64,000 nt of DNA from an uncultured Paracoccaceae bacterium (GCA_938002605.1 CALLAF010000004.1:124001-188000); one strand, 5' to 3'; shown: positions 17,114-27,394, counted from the stretch's first letter. Notes: generated by a model from the sequence alone, not told the origin. Made by a program: numbers and translations.

Positions 17114-18289
17114 TTACGGACGCTCTACGCACATTGCAACACCCATACCGCCACCGATACACAAAGTCGCAAGACCTTTTTTCGCGCCGCGTCGCTTCAT
17201 TTCGAACAACAAGGTGTTCAACACACGACAGCCAGAAGCGCCAATTGGATGCCCAATCGCAATGGCCCCGCCATTGACGTTAACGATAGAAGGATCCCAG
17301 CCCATGTCCTTGTTGACTGCGCAGGCCTGCGCGGCAAAGGCCTCGTTCGCCTCAACAAGATCGAGATCACTCACTGACCAGCCTGCCTTTTCAAGCGCCT
17401 TGCGGCTAGCCATGACAGGGCCCACCCCCATGATCGACGGGTCAAGCCCCGCAGTGGCATAGGATGCAATCCGCGCGAGCGGCTCAATCCCGCGTTTTTC
17501 TGCGTCGTCAGCTGACATCAGCAAGGCCGCCGCGGCACCGTCGTTAAGGCCAGAAGCGTTCGCGGCAGTTACAGAGCCTTCTTTTGTAAATGCGGGGCGC
17601 AATTTTTGCATCGCTGCCATCGTCGCACCGTGACGAATATATTCGTCTTGGTCCACTGTGACATCACCCTTGCGGGTTTTCACGATGAATGCAGCGATTT
17701 CATCTGCAAACTTGCCCGCCTTCTGTGCAGCTTCCGCCTTGTTCTGGGAAGCGACTGCAAATTCATCCTGCATGTCGCGGGTGATACCCCACTGGTCGGC
17801 CACATTTTCGGCCGTTTGACCCATATGGTAGTTGTTGAATGCATCCCACAAACCGTCACGGATCATCGTGTCTATGAATTTCATGTCGCCCATCTTTTGA
17901 CCTGCGCGCAAATTTGCAGCATGGGCGCTGAGCGTCATGTTTTCTTGACCACCTGCCGCAACAATCGCCGCATCCCCAAGCTGGATGTGCTGCGCACCAA
18001 GTGCGACCGCGCGCAGACCAGAACCGCAAACTTGGTTAATCCCCCAGGCCGCAGATTCAATCGGGAGACCAGCATTGATATGCGCTTGACGCGCCGGGTT
18101 TTGTCCCTGTGCTGCGGTCAAAACTTGACCAAGAATTGTTTCGCTGACTTCGGCCTTGTCAATGCCAGCGCGCGCGACAACCTCTGCCAAGACAGCAGAG
18201 CCTAGATTATGCGCAGGCGTATTGGCGAATGCGCCGCCAAAACTCCCCACAGCAGTACGTGCTGCCGATGCAATTACAACATTGGTCAT
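17114..18289 (-). CDS. phaA: Acetyl-CoA acetyltransferase (beta-ketothiolase)
   Basis: 391 residues. Nucleophilic Cys in [14 protein letters not shown], catalytic His in [11 protein letters not shown] and the second Cys in [11 protein letters not shown] are all present, as is NEAFAAQ. It condenses two acetyl-CoA to acetoacetyl-CoA and is paired with phaB for PHA synthesis. The acetyl-CoA could come from the malonate and aromatic operons elsewhere in the window. A near-perfect inverted repeat (18310-18344) lies just upstream. Contrast with the degenerate thiolase at 58476. Confidence 0.96.
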   Translation of the reverse strand: MTNVVIASAARTAVGSFGGAFANTPAHNLGSAVLAEVVARAGIDKAEVSETILGQVLTAAQGQNPARQAHINAGLPIESAAWGINQVCGSGLRAVALGAQHIQLGDAAIVAAGGQENMTLSAHAANLRAGQKMGDMKFIDTMIRDGLWDAFNNYHMGQTAENVADQWGITRDMQDEFAVASQNKAEAAQKAGKFADEIAAFIVKTRKGDVTVDQDEYIRHGATMAAMQKLRPAFTKEGSVTAANASGLNDGAAAALLMSADDAEKRGIEPLARIASYATAGLDPSIMGVGPVMASRKALEKAGWSVSDLDLVEANEAFAAQACAVNKDMGWDPSIVNVNGGAIAIGHPIGASGCRVLNTLLFEMKRRGAKKGLATLCIGGGMGVAMCVERP

Positions 18290-18309
18290 GAATTTCTCCC
18301 TTAGATTTC

Positions 18310-18344
18310 CTCTTTACGTGGACGGTGCCATTTACACGTAAGAG
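18310..18344. promoter_or_regulatory. Inverted repeat upstream of phaA
   Basis: CTCTTTACGTG and CACGTAAGAG pair with a single bulged T and a 14-base loop, 21 bases upstream of the phaA start. Either an operator or leader hairpin for pha, or a terminator for the EAL gene ending at 18363. There is no T-run on the minus strand, which slightly favours a regulatory role. Confidence 0.45.
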
Positions 18345-18362
18345 GTGCAAGGTGACTAAGGG

Positions 18363-19159
18363 TCACAGAGCAAATTTTGGAACGCCGTAGTAGTACCCCT
18401 GTAAGCAATCGACACCAAGCTCTTCCAAGAAAGCGGCCTCTTGCGCGGTTTCGACGCCGTCAGCGATTGTAAACATCTCGAACTGGCGGGCAACGGTGAT
18501 CAGCGCCTCGGCCAGAACTTGATTGTCGACGTTTTTATCGATGCCCCGGATGAAGCTTTTGTCGATCTTCACCAGATCAAAAAAGAAATCCTTGAGATGT
18601 CGAAAGGCCGTGAAGCCCGCCCCAAAACCATCCAAGGCAAAGGCAACCCCCCTAGGCTGCATTTCAGTCATAAAACGGATTACGTTTTCAGGCAGTAACA
18701 TTGCCGAAGATTCGCTAATTTCAAATATCAACCGATCCCCCGGGAAAGCCTGATGCAACAACCCCCGGTCCAATATACGCCGCCATTCCCCATCACCAAT
18801 GGACCGGGCGGATAGGTTGACCGAGAGACGTAGATTTTGGTTCGCAATCAACATCTTTAGGGCAAGATCAAGCGTCACACAGTCGATCTGTCGCCCCATC
18901 ACGGTTTCTTCAATCAGTGGATAAAATGTGCGGCGGGAATGACGCGTTCCGCATCATCCAGCAATCGCACCAGCCCTTCATAAAACGCGATTTTCGGCGT
19001 GTCATCGCATGTCACAATCGGTTGAAAGGCGAGACGCGCCCGCCCGGTTGCAAGTGCATCACGCACCAAATCCATGACATCCCCATCCCGACTGGCGATG
19101 GCGTAATTCAGCGGGTCACGTAGCGCGTGATCATCCATATCAATGTTGGCAGTTTGCAT
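18363..19159 (-). pseudogene. EAL-domain protein, frameshifted and with degenerate active site
   Basis: The first frame (from 19159) runs MQTANIDMDDHALRDPLNYA to AERVIPAAHFI and hits a stop; the second frame continues LIEETVMGRQIDCVTLDLAL to 18363. Adding one G at 18919-18920 (plus strand) restores one EAL protein of about 265 residues. The EAL fold is clear (FQPIV, YEGL, SVNLSA, FEISES, KIDKSF, LQGYYYG), but the metal-binding DDFG is DGFG and the loop-6 AEGVE is ADGVE, so even the repaired protein is probably not an active c-di-GMP phosphodiesterase. It may have been a c-di-GMP receptor. Confidence 0.82.
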
Positions 19160-19227
19160 GGTGCGTTTCCGTAGGGACGGCTTCAGAATGCCCCCAGCGG
19201 CCCTAACATCCGGTTAAGATGCGCGGC

Positions 19228-19668
19228 TTACCAGCGTTTTAGGGCGTCTTCGTCCGCATCTTTGGCGGCAACCCATGTGGCATGATCCGCTGCGATCTCT
19301 TTCTTCCAGAACGGTGCCCGCGATTTCAGGTAATCCATCAAGAAATCTGCTGCTTCAAACGCCGCCACACGGTGCGCGGCGGCTGTCGCGACCATCATAA
19401 TCGGTACGCCCGGTTTCAACGCGCCAAAGCGGTGGATCACCAATGCATCGGCCAAATCCCAGCGTGTCACAGCGTCTTGGGTAATTGCCGAAATGGCCGC
19501 TTCAGTCATGCCGGGGTAATGTTCAATCTGCATTTCTTGCAAATCGCCCTGCGTGTCGCGCACGACGCCCGTAAAGCTGACCACAGCACCGACATCATGT
19601 CGTCCTTGGGCGAATGCGTTCAATTCGGCCCCGGCATCGAAAACCTCTGACTGTACGCGGATCAACAT
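19228..19668 (-). CDS. moaE: Molybdopterin synthase catalytic subunit
   Basis: 146 residues: GAVVSFTGVVRDTQG and MQIEHYPGMTEAAI near the N-terminus, VIHRFGALKPGVPIMMVAT, then the lysine-rich active-site region YLKSRAPFWKKEIAADHATW. MoaE with MoaD converts cyclic pyranopterin monophosphate to molybdopterin. The gene abuts moaD with no gap (19669). Confidence 0.95.
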   Translation of the reverse strand: MLIRVQSEVFDAGAELNAFAQGRHDVGAVVSFTGVVRDTQGDLQEMQIEHYPGMTEAAISAITQDAVTRWDLADALVIHRFGALKPGVPIMMVATAAAHRVAAFEAADFLMDYLKSRAPFWKKEIAADHATWVAAKDADEDALKRW

Positions 19669-19917
19669 TTAGCCACCTGTCATCGGCGGAAAGAACGCAA
19701 CCTCGCGCACCCCGGCAAGCGGCGCGTCAAACTCTGATAATTCCTGATCCAACGCCACACGAAGCGCCGATACATCAGCAAAGGCTGCCGCATATCTTTC
19801 TTCGCGGGCGGTCAGTTCTTGCACCAGTTCAGCGACCGTTGCCGCTTGGGTGTCGATTTGTTCCTGCGGGACCCCAATGCGTTCGCGCACCCATGCAAAA
19901 TACATCACATTCATCAT
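19669..19917 (-). CDS. moaD: Molybdopterin synthase sulfur carrier subunit
   Basis: 82 residues with a ubiquitin-like fold ending in the essential Gly-Gly (PPMTGG), which is thiocarboxylated to carry sulfur to MoaE. N-terminal MNVMYFAWVRERIGVPQEQI is the MoaD strand pattern. It overlaps the pgsA stop by ATGA (19917-19914) and is followed immediately by moaE, forming a translationally coupled set. Confidence 0.95.
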   Translation of the reverse strand: MMNVMYFAWVRERIGVPQEQIDTQAATVAELVQELTAREERYAAAFADVSALRVALDQELSEFDAPLAGVREVAFFPPMTGG

Positions 19918-20579
19918 GCGTCATCCCGCAAGTATGGCATCGATTTATTGAAATAGTCCCAACCAGTAATCACGGTCAACGCGGCAGCAACCCACAGCAC
20001 GATAATCCCCGACCAGCTACTGAAAACCATGCCTTTGTATTTCCACCAAAGGCCCAATTCATCGGGGCCATTTCCAGAGATCGCATCAGTGACCATCTCA
20101 GACGTCATCGCTAACGATTGCATCCCAAAATAATGTTCAAACGCGCCCGCCGCGAACAAAAGCGCGATCCCGACCATCTGGGCCGTCGTTTTCCATTTCG
20201 CAAGCTTCGTCACCTTTAACGTACCCGCAGTATCCCCCAAAAATTCACGCAAGCCCGAAACAAACACTTCGCGGAAAATGATCAGCGTTGCGGGCAGCAG
20301 GATATAGGGGTTCATGCCTGAAAAGCCGGTAATCACCACAAGCGCGATTATCACCATCACCTTATCGGCAATCGGGTCAAGCATTGCGCCCAATTTGCTT
20401 TCTTGTTTCCAAAGTCGGGCCAAATACCCGTCCAGAAAATCGGTTAATGCCGCGCCAACAAAAAGCACGAGAGCAAACCAATCCGCCCAAGGGCGGTTGA
20501 AATACAAAAACATGATTGCAACGCCCGGCGCAGCCGCCAGTCGCAGGATCGTCAGGATATTGGGAATATTCAATGTCAT
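19914..20579 (-). CDS. pgsA: CDP-diacylglycerol--glycerol-3-phosphate 3-phosphatidyltransferase
   Basis: 221 residues with several membrane helices and the CDP-alcohol phosphotransferase motif: ALTDFLDGYLARLWKQESKLG continuing AMLDPIADKV (pattern DG-AR-G-D-D). It makes phosphatidylglycerol phosphate at the inner membrane. It is 48 bases downstream of uvrC and coupled to moaD, an order common in Rhodobacterales. Confidence 0.94.
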   Translation of the reverse strand: MTLNIPNILTILRLAAAPGVAIMFLYFNRPWADWFALVLFVGAALTDFLDGYLARLWKQESKLGAMLDPIADKVMVIIALVVITGFSGMNPYILLPATLIIFREVFVSGLREFLGDTAGTLKVTKLAKWKTTAQMVGIALLFAAGAFEHYFGMQSLAMTSEMVTDAISGNGPDELGLWWKYKGMVFSSWSGIIVLWVAAALTVITGWDYFNKSMPYLRDDA

Positions 20580-20627
20580 GTCTCTATCTAACCCGCAAAA
20601 CCGCCGCTGGCCATATCCCAGATGCGA

Positions 20628-22496
20628 TCACCCTTTTTCGTGAAAGTAGTCATAGATCGTCTGTGCCAGTGCATCAGATACACCAACCACAGCCTTGAGA
20701 TCGGCCAAATTCGCGCGCGAAACGGCCTTCGCCGAACCAAAATGCGCCAGAAGCGCACGTTTTCGTGTCGCCCCAACGCCGGGAACCTCATCAAGCGGCG
20801 TGGCCCCGATCGCCTTGCTACGTTTCGCGCGGTGTGTGCCAATCGCAAAGCGGTGAACCTCGTCTCGCATACGCTGAATGAAATAAAGCACCGGGTCATT
20901 GTGCCGCAGCGCCATCACCGGACGGCCGGTGCGGTAGAACTCTTCTTTACCGGCATCGCGGTCTTCGCCCTTGGCCACACCGACCATTGCAATGTCACCG
21001 CCCCCCAACGCGGTCATGATTTCGCGAACGGCGCTCACCTGCCCTGCACCGCCGTCAATCAGCAACAGGTCTGGCCAAGCGCCTGACGTGCGATCAGGAT
21101 CCTCTTTGAGCAGACGTTGAAAACGGCGCGTCATCACCTCTTTCATCATGCCAAAATCATCGCCGGGGGTCAGATCATCCCCACGGATATTAAACTTGCG
21201 ATATTGGTTTTTTTCGAACCCATCCGGACCCGCAACCACCATTGCCCCAACAGCATGGGCCCCTTGGATATGCGAGTTATCATAGACTTCAATGCGTTGG
21301 GGTACTTTGTTTAGTTCAAAGGCCTCTGCCAGCCCTTTTAGCAAACGCGCCTGTGTCGCCGTTTCTGACATTTTACGCGCAAGGCTTTCGCGGGCATTGC
21401 GCAGGGCGTTATGGACCAATTCAGCCTTTTCGCCACGCTGAGGAACGATAACTTCAACCTTGCGCCCAGCCTTTTCGACAAGCGCGTCAGCCATCAATTC
21501 ATCATTATCAAGCCCATGCGACAGGATCACCATTTTCGCTGGTTCGCGGTTAGCGTAGAACTGCCCAACGAATGCTTCCATCACCTCTGACAGGTCTTCG
21601 TCACCGCTAATGCGGGGATAGTAATCGTGGTTGCCCCAGTTCTGATTGGCCCGATAGAAAAACACCTGCACACAGGCCTGCCCGCCATCTGTATGTAGCG
21701 CGATAACGTCAGCCTCTGGGGTGGCTTGCGGGTTGATACCTTGGGATGATTGCACTTGGGTCAGTGCTTGAATGCGGTCACGCAGGGCGGCGGCGCGCTC
21801 AAATTCGAGCGCATCGGACGCCTCTTGCATTTGGCTCGCGAGCGTTTCCTGAATCCGCTTGGTGCGGCCTTGCAGGAAATCTTGGGCGTCGCGCACGGTT
21901 TGCGCATAATCGGCATCCGATATTTTACCGCAACAGGGGCCGCTACAGCGTTTGATCTGATATTGCAGGCAAGGCCGGGTGCGGTTTTCAAATTCCGTAT
22001 CCGAGCAATTACGCAGCAAAAACACGCGTTGCAATTGATTCAGCGTCCGATTCACGGCACCCGCGCTGGCGAAAGGGCCGAAATAGCTGCCCTTTTCTTT
22101 CTTTGCGCCCCGGTGCTTTTTGATCTGCGGATAGGCGTGTTTGTTCGTGACCAAGATATTTGGGAACGACTTATCATCACGCAGCAACACATTGTAACGC
22201 GGCTTAAGCTGCTTGATGAGATTTTGTTCAAGCAACAAAGCTTCGGTTTCGGTGCGGGTCGTTAAAAACATCATTGATGATGTTTCGCTGATCATCCGTG
22301 CAATCCGCGGGGAATGATTGCCCGGACGGGAATAATTGCTCACACGGTTGCGTAGATTGCGCGCCTTCCCAACATACAGCACCCTGCTTTCCGCATCGAG
22401 CATCCGATAAACCCCCGGCGAGGAATCGAGCGTGCGCAAATACCCGTAGATCAGGTCGTATCCAGTGGTCTGTTGCGGCGTGGTTTGGTCGGTCAT
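20628..22496 (-). CDS. uvrC: Excinuclease ABC subunit C
   Basis: 622 residues from the ATG at 22496 (a longer frame reaches 22565 but adds unconserved residues). GIY-YIG nuclease domain: [20 protein letters not shown]. Cys-rich stretch [23 protein letters not shown] motif [20 protein letters not shown], RNase H-like 5-prime-incising domain ([19 protein letters not shown]) and C-terminal HhH ([17 protein letters not shown]). It makes both incisions in nucleotide excision repair with UvrAB. The 285 bases upstream hold its likely promoter; no clear box could be assigned. Confidence 0.96.
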   Translation of the reverse strand: MTDQTTPQQTTGYDLIYGYLRTLDSSPGVYRMLDAESRVLYVGKARNLRNRVSNYSRPGNHSPRIARMISETSSMMFLTTRTETEALLLEQNLIKQLKPRYNVLLRDDKSFPNILVTNKHAYPQIKKHRGAKKEKGSYFGPFASAGAVNRTLNQLQRVFLLRNCSDTEFENRTRPCLQYQIKRCSGPCCGKISDADYAQTVRDAQDFLQGRTKRIQETLASQMQEASDALEFERAAALRDRIQALTQVQSSQGINPQATPEADVIALHTDGGQACVQVFFYRANQNWGNHDYYPRISGDEDLSEVMEAFVGQFYANREPAKMVILSHGLDNDELMADALVEKAGRKVEVIVPQRGEKAELVHNALRNARESLARKMSETATQARLLKGLAEAFELNKVPQRIEVYDNSHIQGAHAVGAMVVAGPDGFEKNQYRKFNIRGDDLTPGDDFGMMKEVMTRRFQRLLKEDPDRTSGAWPDLLLIDGGAGQVSAVREIMTALGGGDIAMVGVAKGEDRDAGKEEFYRTGRPVMALRHNDPVLYFIQRMRDEVHRFAIGTHRAKRSKAIGATPLDEVPGVGATRKRALLAHFGSAKAVSRANLADLKAVVGVSDALAQTIYDYFHEKG

Positions 22497-22781
22497 CGGC
22501 CTGTTTCTATGATTCTGCCCCGGCTGCAATGAGAACGCAGGAGGGACAAGAGGAAAGGCATCCACCGTTTCTGTGGATAACTCGGTGGGTAGTTCCGTGA
22601 GAGTTGGAATTTTCCCTTGATTTTAGCAGGCTTCGTCTATTTGCTCAAAAATTAGGCAGATAGTTAAACCGCTGAATTTATTGTGCATTTTTATTTACAG
22701 ACTATTAACCCCCTGAAAACAGGCCCTTTATGACATTTTCGTGACGCGCCGCCCGGCGCGGTGCACAACTTTTCTGGAACC

Positions 22782-23558
22782 TTACTCAACCCCAAGCACA
22801 TCTGGTGTCTGCCAGCCAAGGTGCTGCCCACCATCAACAGCGATCATTTGCCCCGTCACTGCGGGTGCATCCAAGAAATACCCAAGCGCTGCCGTGATGT
22901 CGGCCGGATGCGCCCCGCGCCCCAATATAGTGGCCGCACGTTGCGCGCTAAAGTGGTCTTCGCTCTGGCGGTGTCCACGCAGCGTGGGGCCCGGACCAAT
23001 CCCGTTCACCCGGATATCAGGTGCAAGCGCCTGTGCCGTGGTTTGGGTCATCGCCCAAAGACCCATTTTGGCAATCGTATATGTCATGAATTCTGGGGTC
23101 AGCTTGTGCACCCGCTGATCAAGCATGTTCAGGACCAAGGCTTGTGCAATCGGTTCGCCATTTTCATCCGGCATCGCTTGCGGCGCTTGCGCAGCAAAAC
23201 ACTGTGTCAAAACAAAGGGCGCGCGCAGGTTTGATTCCAAATGCCGATCCCAGCTTTCGCGGGTGGCGGAGACCACATTGTCATATTCGAACACAGACGC
23301 ATTATTGACCAAACAGGTCAATGTCCCGCCCAGCGCATCCACGGCGCGTCCGACCAAGGCTTGCGCTGCATCCTCATCCAGCAAATCCGCCTGCAAAGCG
23401 ACAGCGTTACGCCCCATCGCTTGCAATTGCGCGACCGTATCTGTGGCCCCCGCTTCGGATTCGGCATAATGCACCGCAACGTCATAACCACGCCTCCCCA
23501 AGTAAAGCGCCATCGCCTGACCAAGACGTGCGCCCGCGCCTGTCACTAGTGCCTTCAT
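22782..23558 (-). CDS. SDR family oxidoreductase, pteridine reductase-like
   Basis: 258 residues from the ATG at 23558 (AAGGG 7 bases upstream). The cofactor motif is TGAGARLGQA, the TGxxxRxG form typical of pteridine reductase/FolM, not the usual TGxxxGxG. NNASVFEYD, and a Tyr-x-x-x-Lys in MTYTIAKMG, follow. GIGPGPTLRG near the C-terminus also fits. It probably reduces dihydrobiopterin-type or dihydrofolate-type substrates, but this is inferred from motifs only. It overlaps the preceding 55-codon gene by ATGA (23558-23555). Confidence 0.8.
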   Translation of the reverse strand: MKALVTGAGARLGQAMALYLGRRGYDVAVHYAESEAGATDTVAQLQAMGRNAVALQADLLDEDAAQALVGRAVDALGGTLTCLVNNASVFEYDNVVSATRESWDRHLESNLRAPFVLTQCFAAQAPQAMPDENGEPIAQALVLNMLDQRVHKLTPEFMTYTIAKMGLWAMTQTTAQALAPDIRVNGIGPGPTLRGHRQSEDHFSAQRAATILGRGAHPADITAALGYFLDAPAVTGQMIAVDGGQHLGWQTPDVLGVE

Positions 23559-23722
23559 GGGCGGCCCTTTTGGCATTGGCACGGGCCTTTACCGATCCGG
23601 TAACGCTGGCAATTGGGGCATTTCGCGTCAGACAATTTTTGCTGCCCCGGAAAACGCCATTTCCCGAAAATGCCTAGCACGCCCATAAACGCGAGGAATA
23701 GAAAGATACCTTTGATAATCAC
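23555..23722 (-). CDS. Small membrane protein with CxxC zinc-ribbon-like tail
   Basis: A 55-codon gene: GTG start at 23722 within the stop of the S49 peptidase gene (GTGA) and TGA overlapping the SDR start (ATGA). The protein begins IIKGIFLFLAFMGVLGIFGK, one membrane helix, then has KCPNCQRYRIGKGPCQCQKG with four cysteines (CPxC and CxC). This suggests a membrane-anchored metal-binding knuckle. The overlaps at both ends argue strongly that it is translated. Function unknown. Confidence 0.8.
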   Translation of the reverse strand: MIIKGIFLFLAFMGVLGIFGKWRFPGQQKLSDAKCPNCQRYRIGKGPCQCQKGRP

Positions 23723-24513
23723 AGGCCGAACCTCGCAAAGGCGGCGCGTTCTTCGATGCTGCCTATCGCATCGCCGACAATCTGCGCACCAAAACGCGAC
23801 AACATCAATTTGCGCTGACCATAGCGCCGGAAACGCACCTTGTCGCCGAAACGCTGTTTCATCACAGGCGCAAGATGACCTATGCCATCAACAAGACCTT
23901 CATCGACACCCTTCTGGCCGATATAGACCTCGCCCGTGAACAGGTCAGGGTCATCCGACAGTTTCGGCCCACGACGTGATTTGACATAGGCGATGAATGT
24001 TTCGTGCAAATCATCCAGCCAGCCCTTGAGCTTTTTCACGTCAGCGGGCTTTTCGGGCTTAAAAGGATCCATCATTGATTTAGATTTCCCGGCCGTGTGC
24101 ACACGGCGTTCCACCCCATAATTCGCAATCGCCTCATGCGCGCCAAAGCCCGCACTAATCACCCCGATTGATCCGGTCATTGAACATGGATCAACAAAGA
24201 TTTCGTCCGCAGCGCAAGCGAGCCAATAGCCACCAGAGGCGGCGACATCTTCGACGAAGGCAAACACCGGCACCTTCTTTTCATCCGCCAGCCGCCGGAT
24301 ACGCGCCGCAATCAGCGAGGATTGCACAGGCGAACCTCCGGGGCAGTTAATTTCGAGCGCAACCGCCGCTGGCTTGCCTTTTCGGAATGCTTTTTCGATC
24401 ACAGGCGCAAGGCTAGGGTTATCCAGCCCACGGCCACTATTGGTGATCGCCCCTTGCAGGCGGACCACCGCGACAAAAGGCGCAGATTTCATAAATGGAA
24501 TATAGCGTTTCAT
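23719..24513 (-). CDS. S49 family peptidase (SppA/SohB-like)
   Basis: 264 residues. Pattern of a short signal peptide peptidase: VAVVRLQGAITNSGRGLDNP, ALEINCPGGSPVQSSLIAARI, nucleophilic Ser in VEDVAASGGYWLACAADEIF, and the basic residue region GVERRVHTAGKSKSMMDPF containing the likely catalytic Lys. No obvious signal sequence, so it may be cytoplasmic or peripheral like SohB. It would degrade cleaved signal peptides or membrane-protein fragments. It is 37 bases downstream of the ABC permease gene. Confidence 0.9.
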   Translation of the reverse strand: MKRYIPFMKSAPFVAVVRLQGAITNSGRGLDNPSLAPVIEKAFRKGKPAAVALEINCPGGSPVQSSLIAARIRRLADEKKVPVFAFVEDVAASGGYWLACAADEIFVDPCSMTGSIGVISAGFGAHEAIANYGVERRVHTAGKSKSMMDPFKPEKPADVKKLKGWLDDLHETFIAYVKSRRGPKLSDDPDLFTGEVYIGQKGVDEGLVDGIGHLAPVMKQRFGDKVRFRRYGQRKLMLSRFGAQIVGDAIGSIEERAAFARFGL

Positions 24514-24550
24514 GGCATAACCTTAGGCTGATTACAGGATTTCACAAAGA

Positions 24551-25312
24551 CTATTGGCGAATGCGCCAGCCCGTGCGGAAGATCCACCAGATCGCAGCCA
24601 TGCAAGCACCCGTAAACAGCGCAATTGCTGCCAATGAGATGCCAATGCTCACATCCGCCGTGCCAAAGAATGCCCAACGGAACCCTGAGATCAGATAAAC
24701 AACAGGGTTGAACATAGCGATGGTCTGCCAAATACCGGGCAGCATAGAGATCGAATAAAACGATCCCCCTAAAAACACGAGCGGCGTGATCACCAAGAGC
24801 GGGATCAGCTGCAACTGCTCAAAATTTCCAGCCCAAATGCCAATGATGAACCCCAGCAACGAAAAGCTAAGGCAGGTCATCACCAAAAAGGCGACCATCG
24901 CAATCGGATGCGCAATATTGAGATCAACAAAGAAGAACGCCGTGATCAGGATAATCACCCCGATAAACATCGCCTTGGTCGCCGCCGCCCCCACATATCC
25001 CAGCACAATTTCCAGAAAATTCACCGGGGCCGAGAGTAATTCATAGATCGTGCCGATAAACTTAGGAAAATAGATACCAAAGCTCGCGTTGGATGTGGCC
25101 TGCGTCATGACCGACAGCATGATCAGCCCCGGAACGATAAACGCACCATAGCTGACGCCCTCAACTTCGTCGATCCGACTGCCAATCGCAGCACCAAAGA
25201 CGATAAAGTAAAGCGATGTCGAAAGCACCGGCGAAATCAGGCTTTGGGTAATCGTGCGAAAAAACCGCTTCATCTCGGTGCGGTAGATCGTCTGAACTGC
25301 GTAAATATTCAT
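24551..25312 (-). CDS. ABC-2 type exporter permease
   Basis: 253 residues with six membrane segments; starts [20 protein letters not shown] and contains [12 protein letters not shown]-like and [20 protein letters not shown] segments of the ABC-2 (NodJ/YadH-like) family, ending [20 protein letters not shown] before the last helix. Coupled to the ATPase gene by an ATGA overlap (25312-25309). Substrate unknown; this family exports drugs, polysaccharide or lipid-linked compounds. Confidence 0.92.
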   Translation of the reverse strand: MNIYAVQTIYRTEMKRFFRTITQSLISPVLSTSLYFIVFGAAIGSRIDEVEGVSYGAFIVPGLIMLSVMTQATSNASFGIYFPKFIGTIYELLSAPVNFLEIVLGYVGAAATKAMFIGVIILITAFFFVDLNIAHPIAMVAFLVMTCLSFSLLGFIIGIWAGNFEQLQLIPLLVITPLVFLGGSFYSISMLPGIWQTIAMFNPVVYLISGFRWAFFGTADVSIGISLAAIALFTGACMAAIWWIFRTGWRIRQ

Positions 25313-26235
25313 GTTGTTTCCTTTACCAGCCCAACAAAGATGTCCTCGAGACTGCTTTGCTTTGTTTGCAGATCGGTCATGACCAACCCGGCGGCGGCCA
25401 AATCATTCAGCAATGTTGTGATCCCTGTGCGTTCACCCGTGGTGTCATATGTATATGTCAAGCTGAGCCCGTCTTCGGATCGTTCAAGGGCATAGGCTGA
25501 TAGTGCATCAGGGATTTCATCTACAGGATCACTGATTGCGATTTGCAGCTGCTTTTGCCCCATCTGCGCCATGAGTTCGGATTTATCCTGCACCAATAGA
25601 ATTTCACCGCCATTGATCACACCAACACGGTCGGCGATGGCTTCGGCCTCTTCTATATAGTGTGTGGTCAAAATGATGGTGACGCCATCGGCCTTTAGCC
25701 CCGCTACAATATCCCACATGTCTTTGCGCAGCTCTACATCCACACCAGCGGTGGGTTCGTCCAAGAACAACACACGTGGTTCATGCGATAATGCTTTGGC
25801 GATCAGCACCCGGCGCTTCATACCGCCCGAAAGCGCCATAATTTTGCTGTCCTGTTTGTCACCAAGTGACAGTTGGTCCAGAATACGGTTGATATATGCG
25901 TCATCGCGTGGCTTTCCGAAAAGCCCGCGCGAAAAACTGACCGAGCTAAAAACAGTTTCGAATGGCTCAAGGTTAATCTCTTGCGGGACAAGCCCGATCA
26001 GGTCACGGGTCGCGCGATAATCTTTGATCGTGTCAAAGCCGCCAACGGTAATGGACCCATCCGTCGGCACCGTGATGCCGCAAACTGTCGAAATCAGCGT
26101 GGTCTTACCCGCACCATTGGGGCCAAGCAGTGCAAGGATCTCGCCCTGTTCAATTTCAAGGTTCACGCCCTTAAGCGCCTCAAACCCGCCGGGGTAGGCC
26201 TTGCGCAGGTTCTTGATGGAAATGATGGAAGACAT
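25309..26235 (-). CDS. ABC exporter ATP-binding protein
   Basis: 308 residues from the ATG at 26235. Walker [16 protein letters not shown]-loop [14 protein letters not shown], signature [16 protein letters not shown], Walker [14 protein letters not shown] and H-loop TTHYIEEAE are intact. The C-terminal 80 residues are the extension typical of ATPases partnered with ABC-2 permeases. It drives export through the next gene product at the inner membrane. Confidence 0.95.
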   Translation of the reverse strand: MSSIISIKNLRKAYPGGFEALKGVNLEIEQGEILALLGPNGAGKTTLISTVCGITVPTDGSITVGGFDTIKDYRATRDLIGLVPQEINLEPFETVFSSVSFSRGLFGKPRDDAYINRILDQLSLGDKQDSKIMALSGGMKRRVLIAKALSHEPRVLFLDEPTAGVDVELRKDMWDIVAGLKADGVTIILTTHYIEEAEAIADRVGVINGGEILLVQDKSELMAQMGQKQLQIAISDPVDEIPDALSAYALERSEDGLSLTYTYDTTGERTGITTLLNDLAAAGLVMTDLQTKQSSLEDIFVGLVKETT

Positions 26236-26327
26236 GAAGCGCCCTTTATTGGATTCATGGAACTTAACGTGAACGCGCGCAAAACGGAAGGGCACGCAGC
26301 CCTCTGGCGCACGTCATGGCGTTGACG

Positions 26328-27302
26328 CTACGTAGTCATCATCTGGGCAACATCAAGCATCCGACACGAAAAACCCCATTCATTATCATACCAGCCAAAT
26401 ACGCGGACCAGCCCGCCAGCGGTCACGCGCGTTTCTGGTAAAGACACAATCAGGCTTTCGGGGCGCGCACGTAAATCAGATGACACCAGTGGTTTGTCAG
26501 TGTGCCCGATTACCCCCGTTTGAGCCCGCAGGCAGGCATGCACATCTTCAAGCGATACTTGTCTATCCAACGTCACGGTCAAATCCACGGCAGACACGGA
26601 CGCAACAGGCACGCGGACGGCGGCCGCTTCAATCCGTCCAGCTATGTCAGGCAGCACTTCGTTCAGCAATCGCTGCGCCGATGTCGTTGTAGGGACCATC
26701 GATAGCCCAGCCGCCCGGCTGCGCAACATATCCCCGCGTGGGGCGTCAATGGTTGGCTGGCTACCAGTGTAGCAATGGATCGTCGTCATCCACCCCGTTT
26801 GCAGGCCCCACGTATCGTCCAAAAGCCGCACCAGCGGTGCCAGCGCGTTGGTCGTGCAGGACGCATTCGATACAATCCTCTGATCCATCAAAAGGTGATC
26901 ATTCGCACCCAGCACCATGGTTAATTCCGCCGCACCTGACGGGCCCGATATCAAAACACGGTCCGCGCCTGCTTGCAGCCCCCGATTGGCAATCTCTGGA
27001 CTGTCTGCCTTGCCCGTACACTCCAGCAGAAGATCCACATCAGACAGATCCAAGTTACCGACATCATCCGTGCGATGCAGCGGAATCGTTTTGTTATCCA
27101 GCACCAACGCGCCATTTATAAATTCTGCCTGGCCCGGAAAAGGGCCAAAGACACTATCATATGCAAACAAATGCGCGCAAAGATCGCCCGCCGCGATGTC
27201 ATTGATACCAACAACCTCAAGATCAGGCCATTTTCCAGCGGCCCAAGCACGTAGCAACGTACGACCGATTCGCCCGAATCCATTGATGAAAACACGTGCC
27301 AT
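26328..27302 (-). CDS. gap: Glyceraldehyde-3-phosphate dehydrogenase, divergent type I
   Basis: 324 residues from the ATG at 27302 (AGGGG upstream). NAD-binding INGFGRIGRTLLRAW and the NAD-selecting Asp in VGINDIA; catalytic Cys in SNASCTTNALAPLVRLL; C-terminal WYDNEWGFSCRMLDV. It oxidises glyceraldehyde-3-phosphate. Differences from the core glycolytic enzyme: SNASCTTNAL in place of NCL, and WMTTIHCYTGSQPTIDAPRG in the phosphate-binding loop region in place of the usual MTTVHSYT-D-Q. It is not near pgk or tkt. It may be a paralogue with a different aldehyde-phosphate preference, such as erythrose-4-phosphate. Confidence 0.87.
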   Translation of the reverse strand: MARVFINGFGRIGRTLLRAWAAGKWPDLEVVGINDIAAGDLCAHLFAYDSVFGPFPGQAEFINGALVLDNKTIPLHRTDDVGNLDLSDVDLLLECTGKADSPEIANRGLQAGADRVLISGPSGAAELTMVLGANDHLLMDQRIVSNASCTTNALAPLVRLLDDTWGLQTGWMTTIHCYTGSQPTIDAPRGDMLRSRAAGLSMVPTTTSAQRLLNEVLPDIAGRIEAAAVRVPVASVSAVDLTVTLDRQVSLEDVHACLRAQTGVIGHTDKPLVSSDLRARPESLIVSLPETRVTAGGLVRVFGWYDNEWGFSCRMLDVAQMMTT

Positions 27303-27394
27303 TCTTCTGCCCCTCACGACGTCATGTGATCGTGCAACACCGCGCATTTGGCGGCAAGAGCGATTCTTATACGGTCAGAGGTGGCTTCCAAGTG

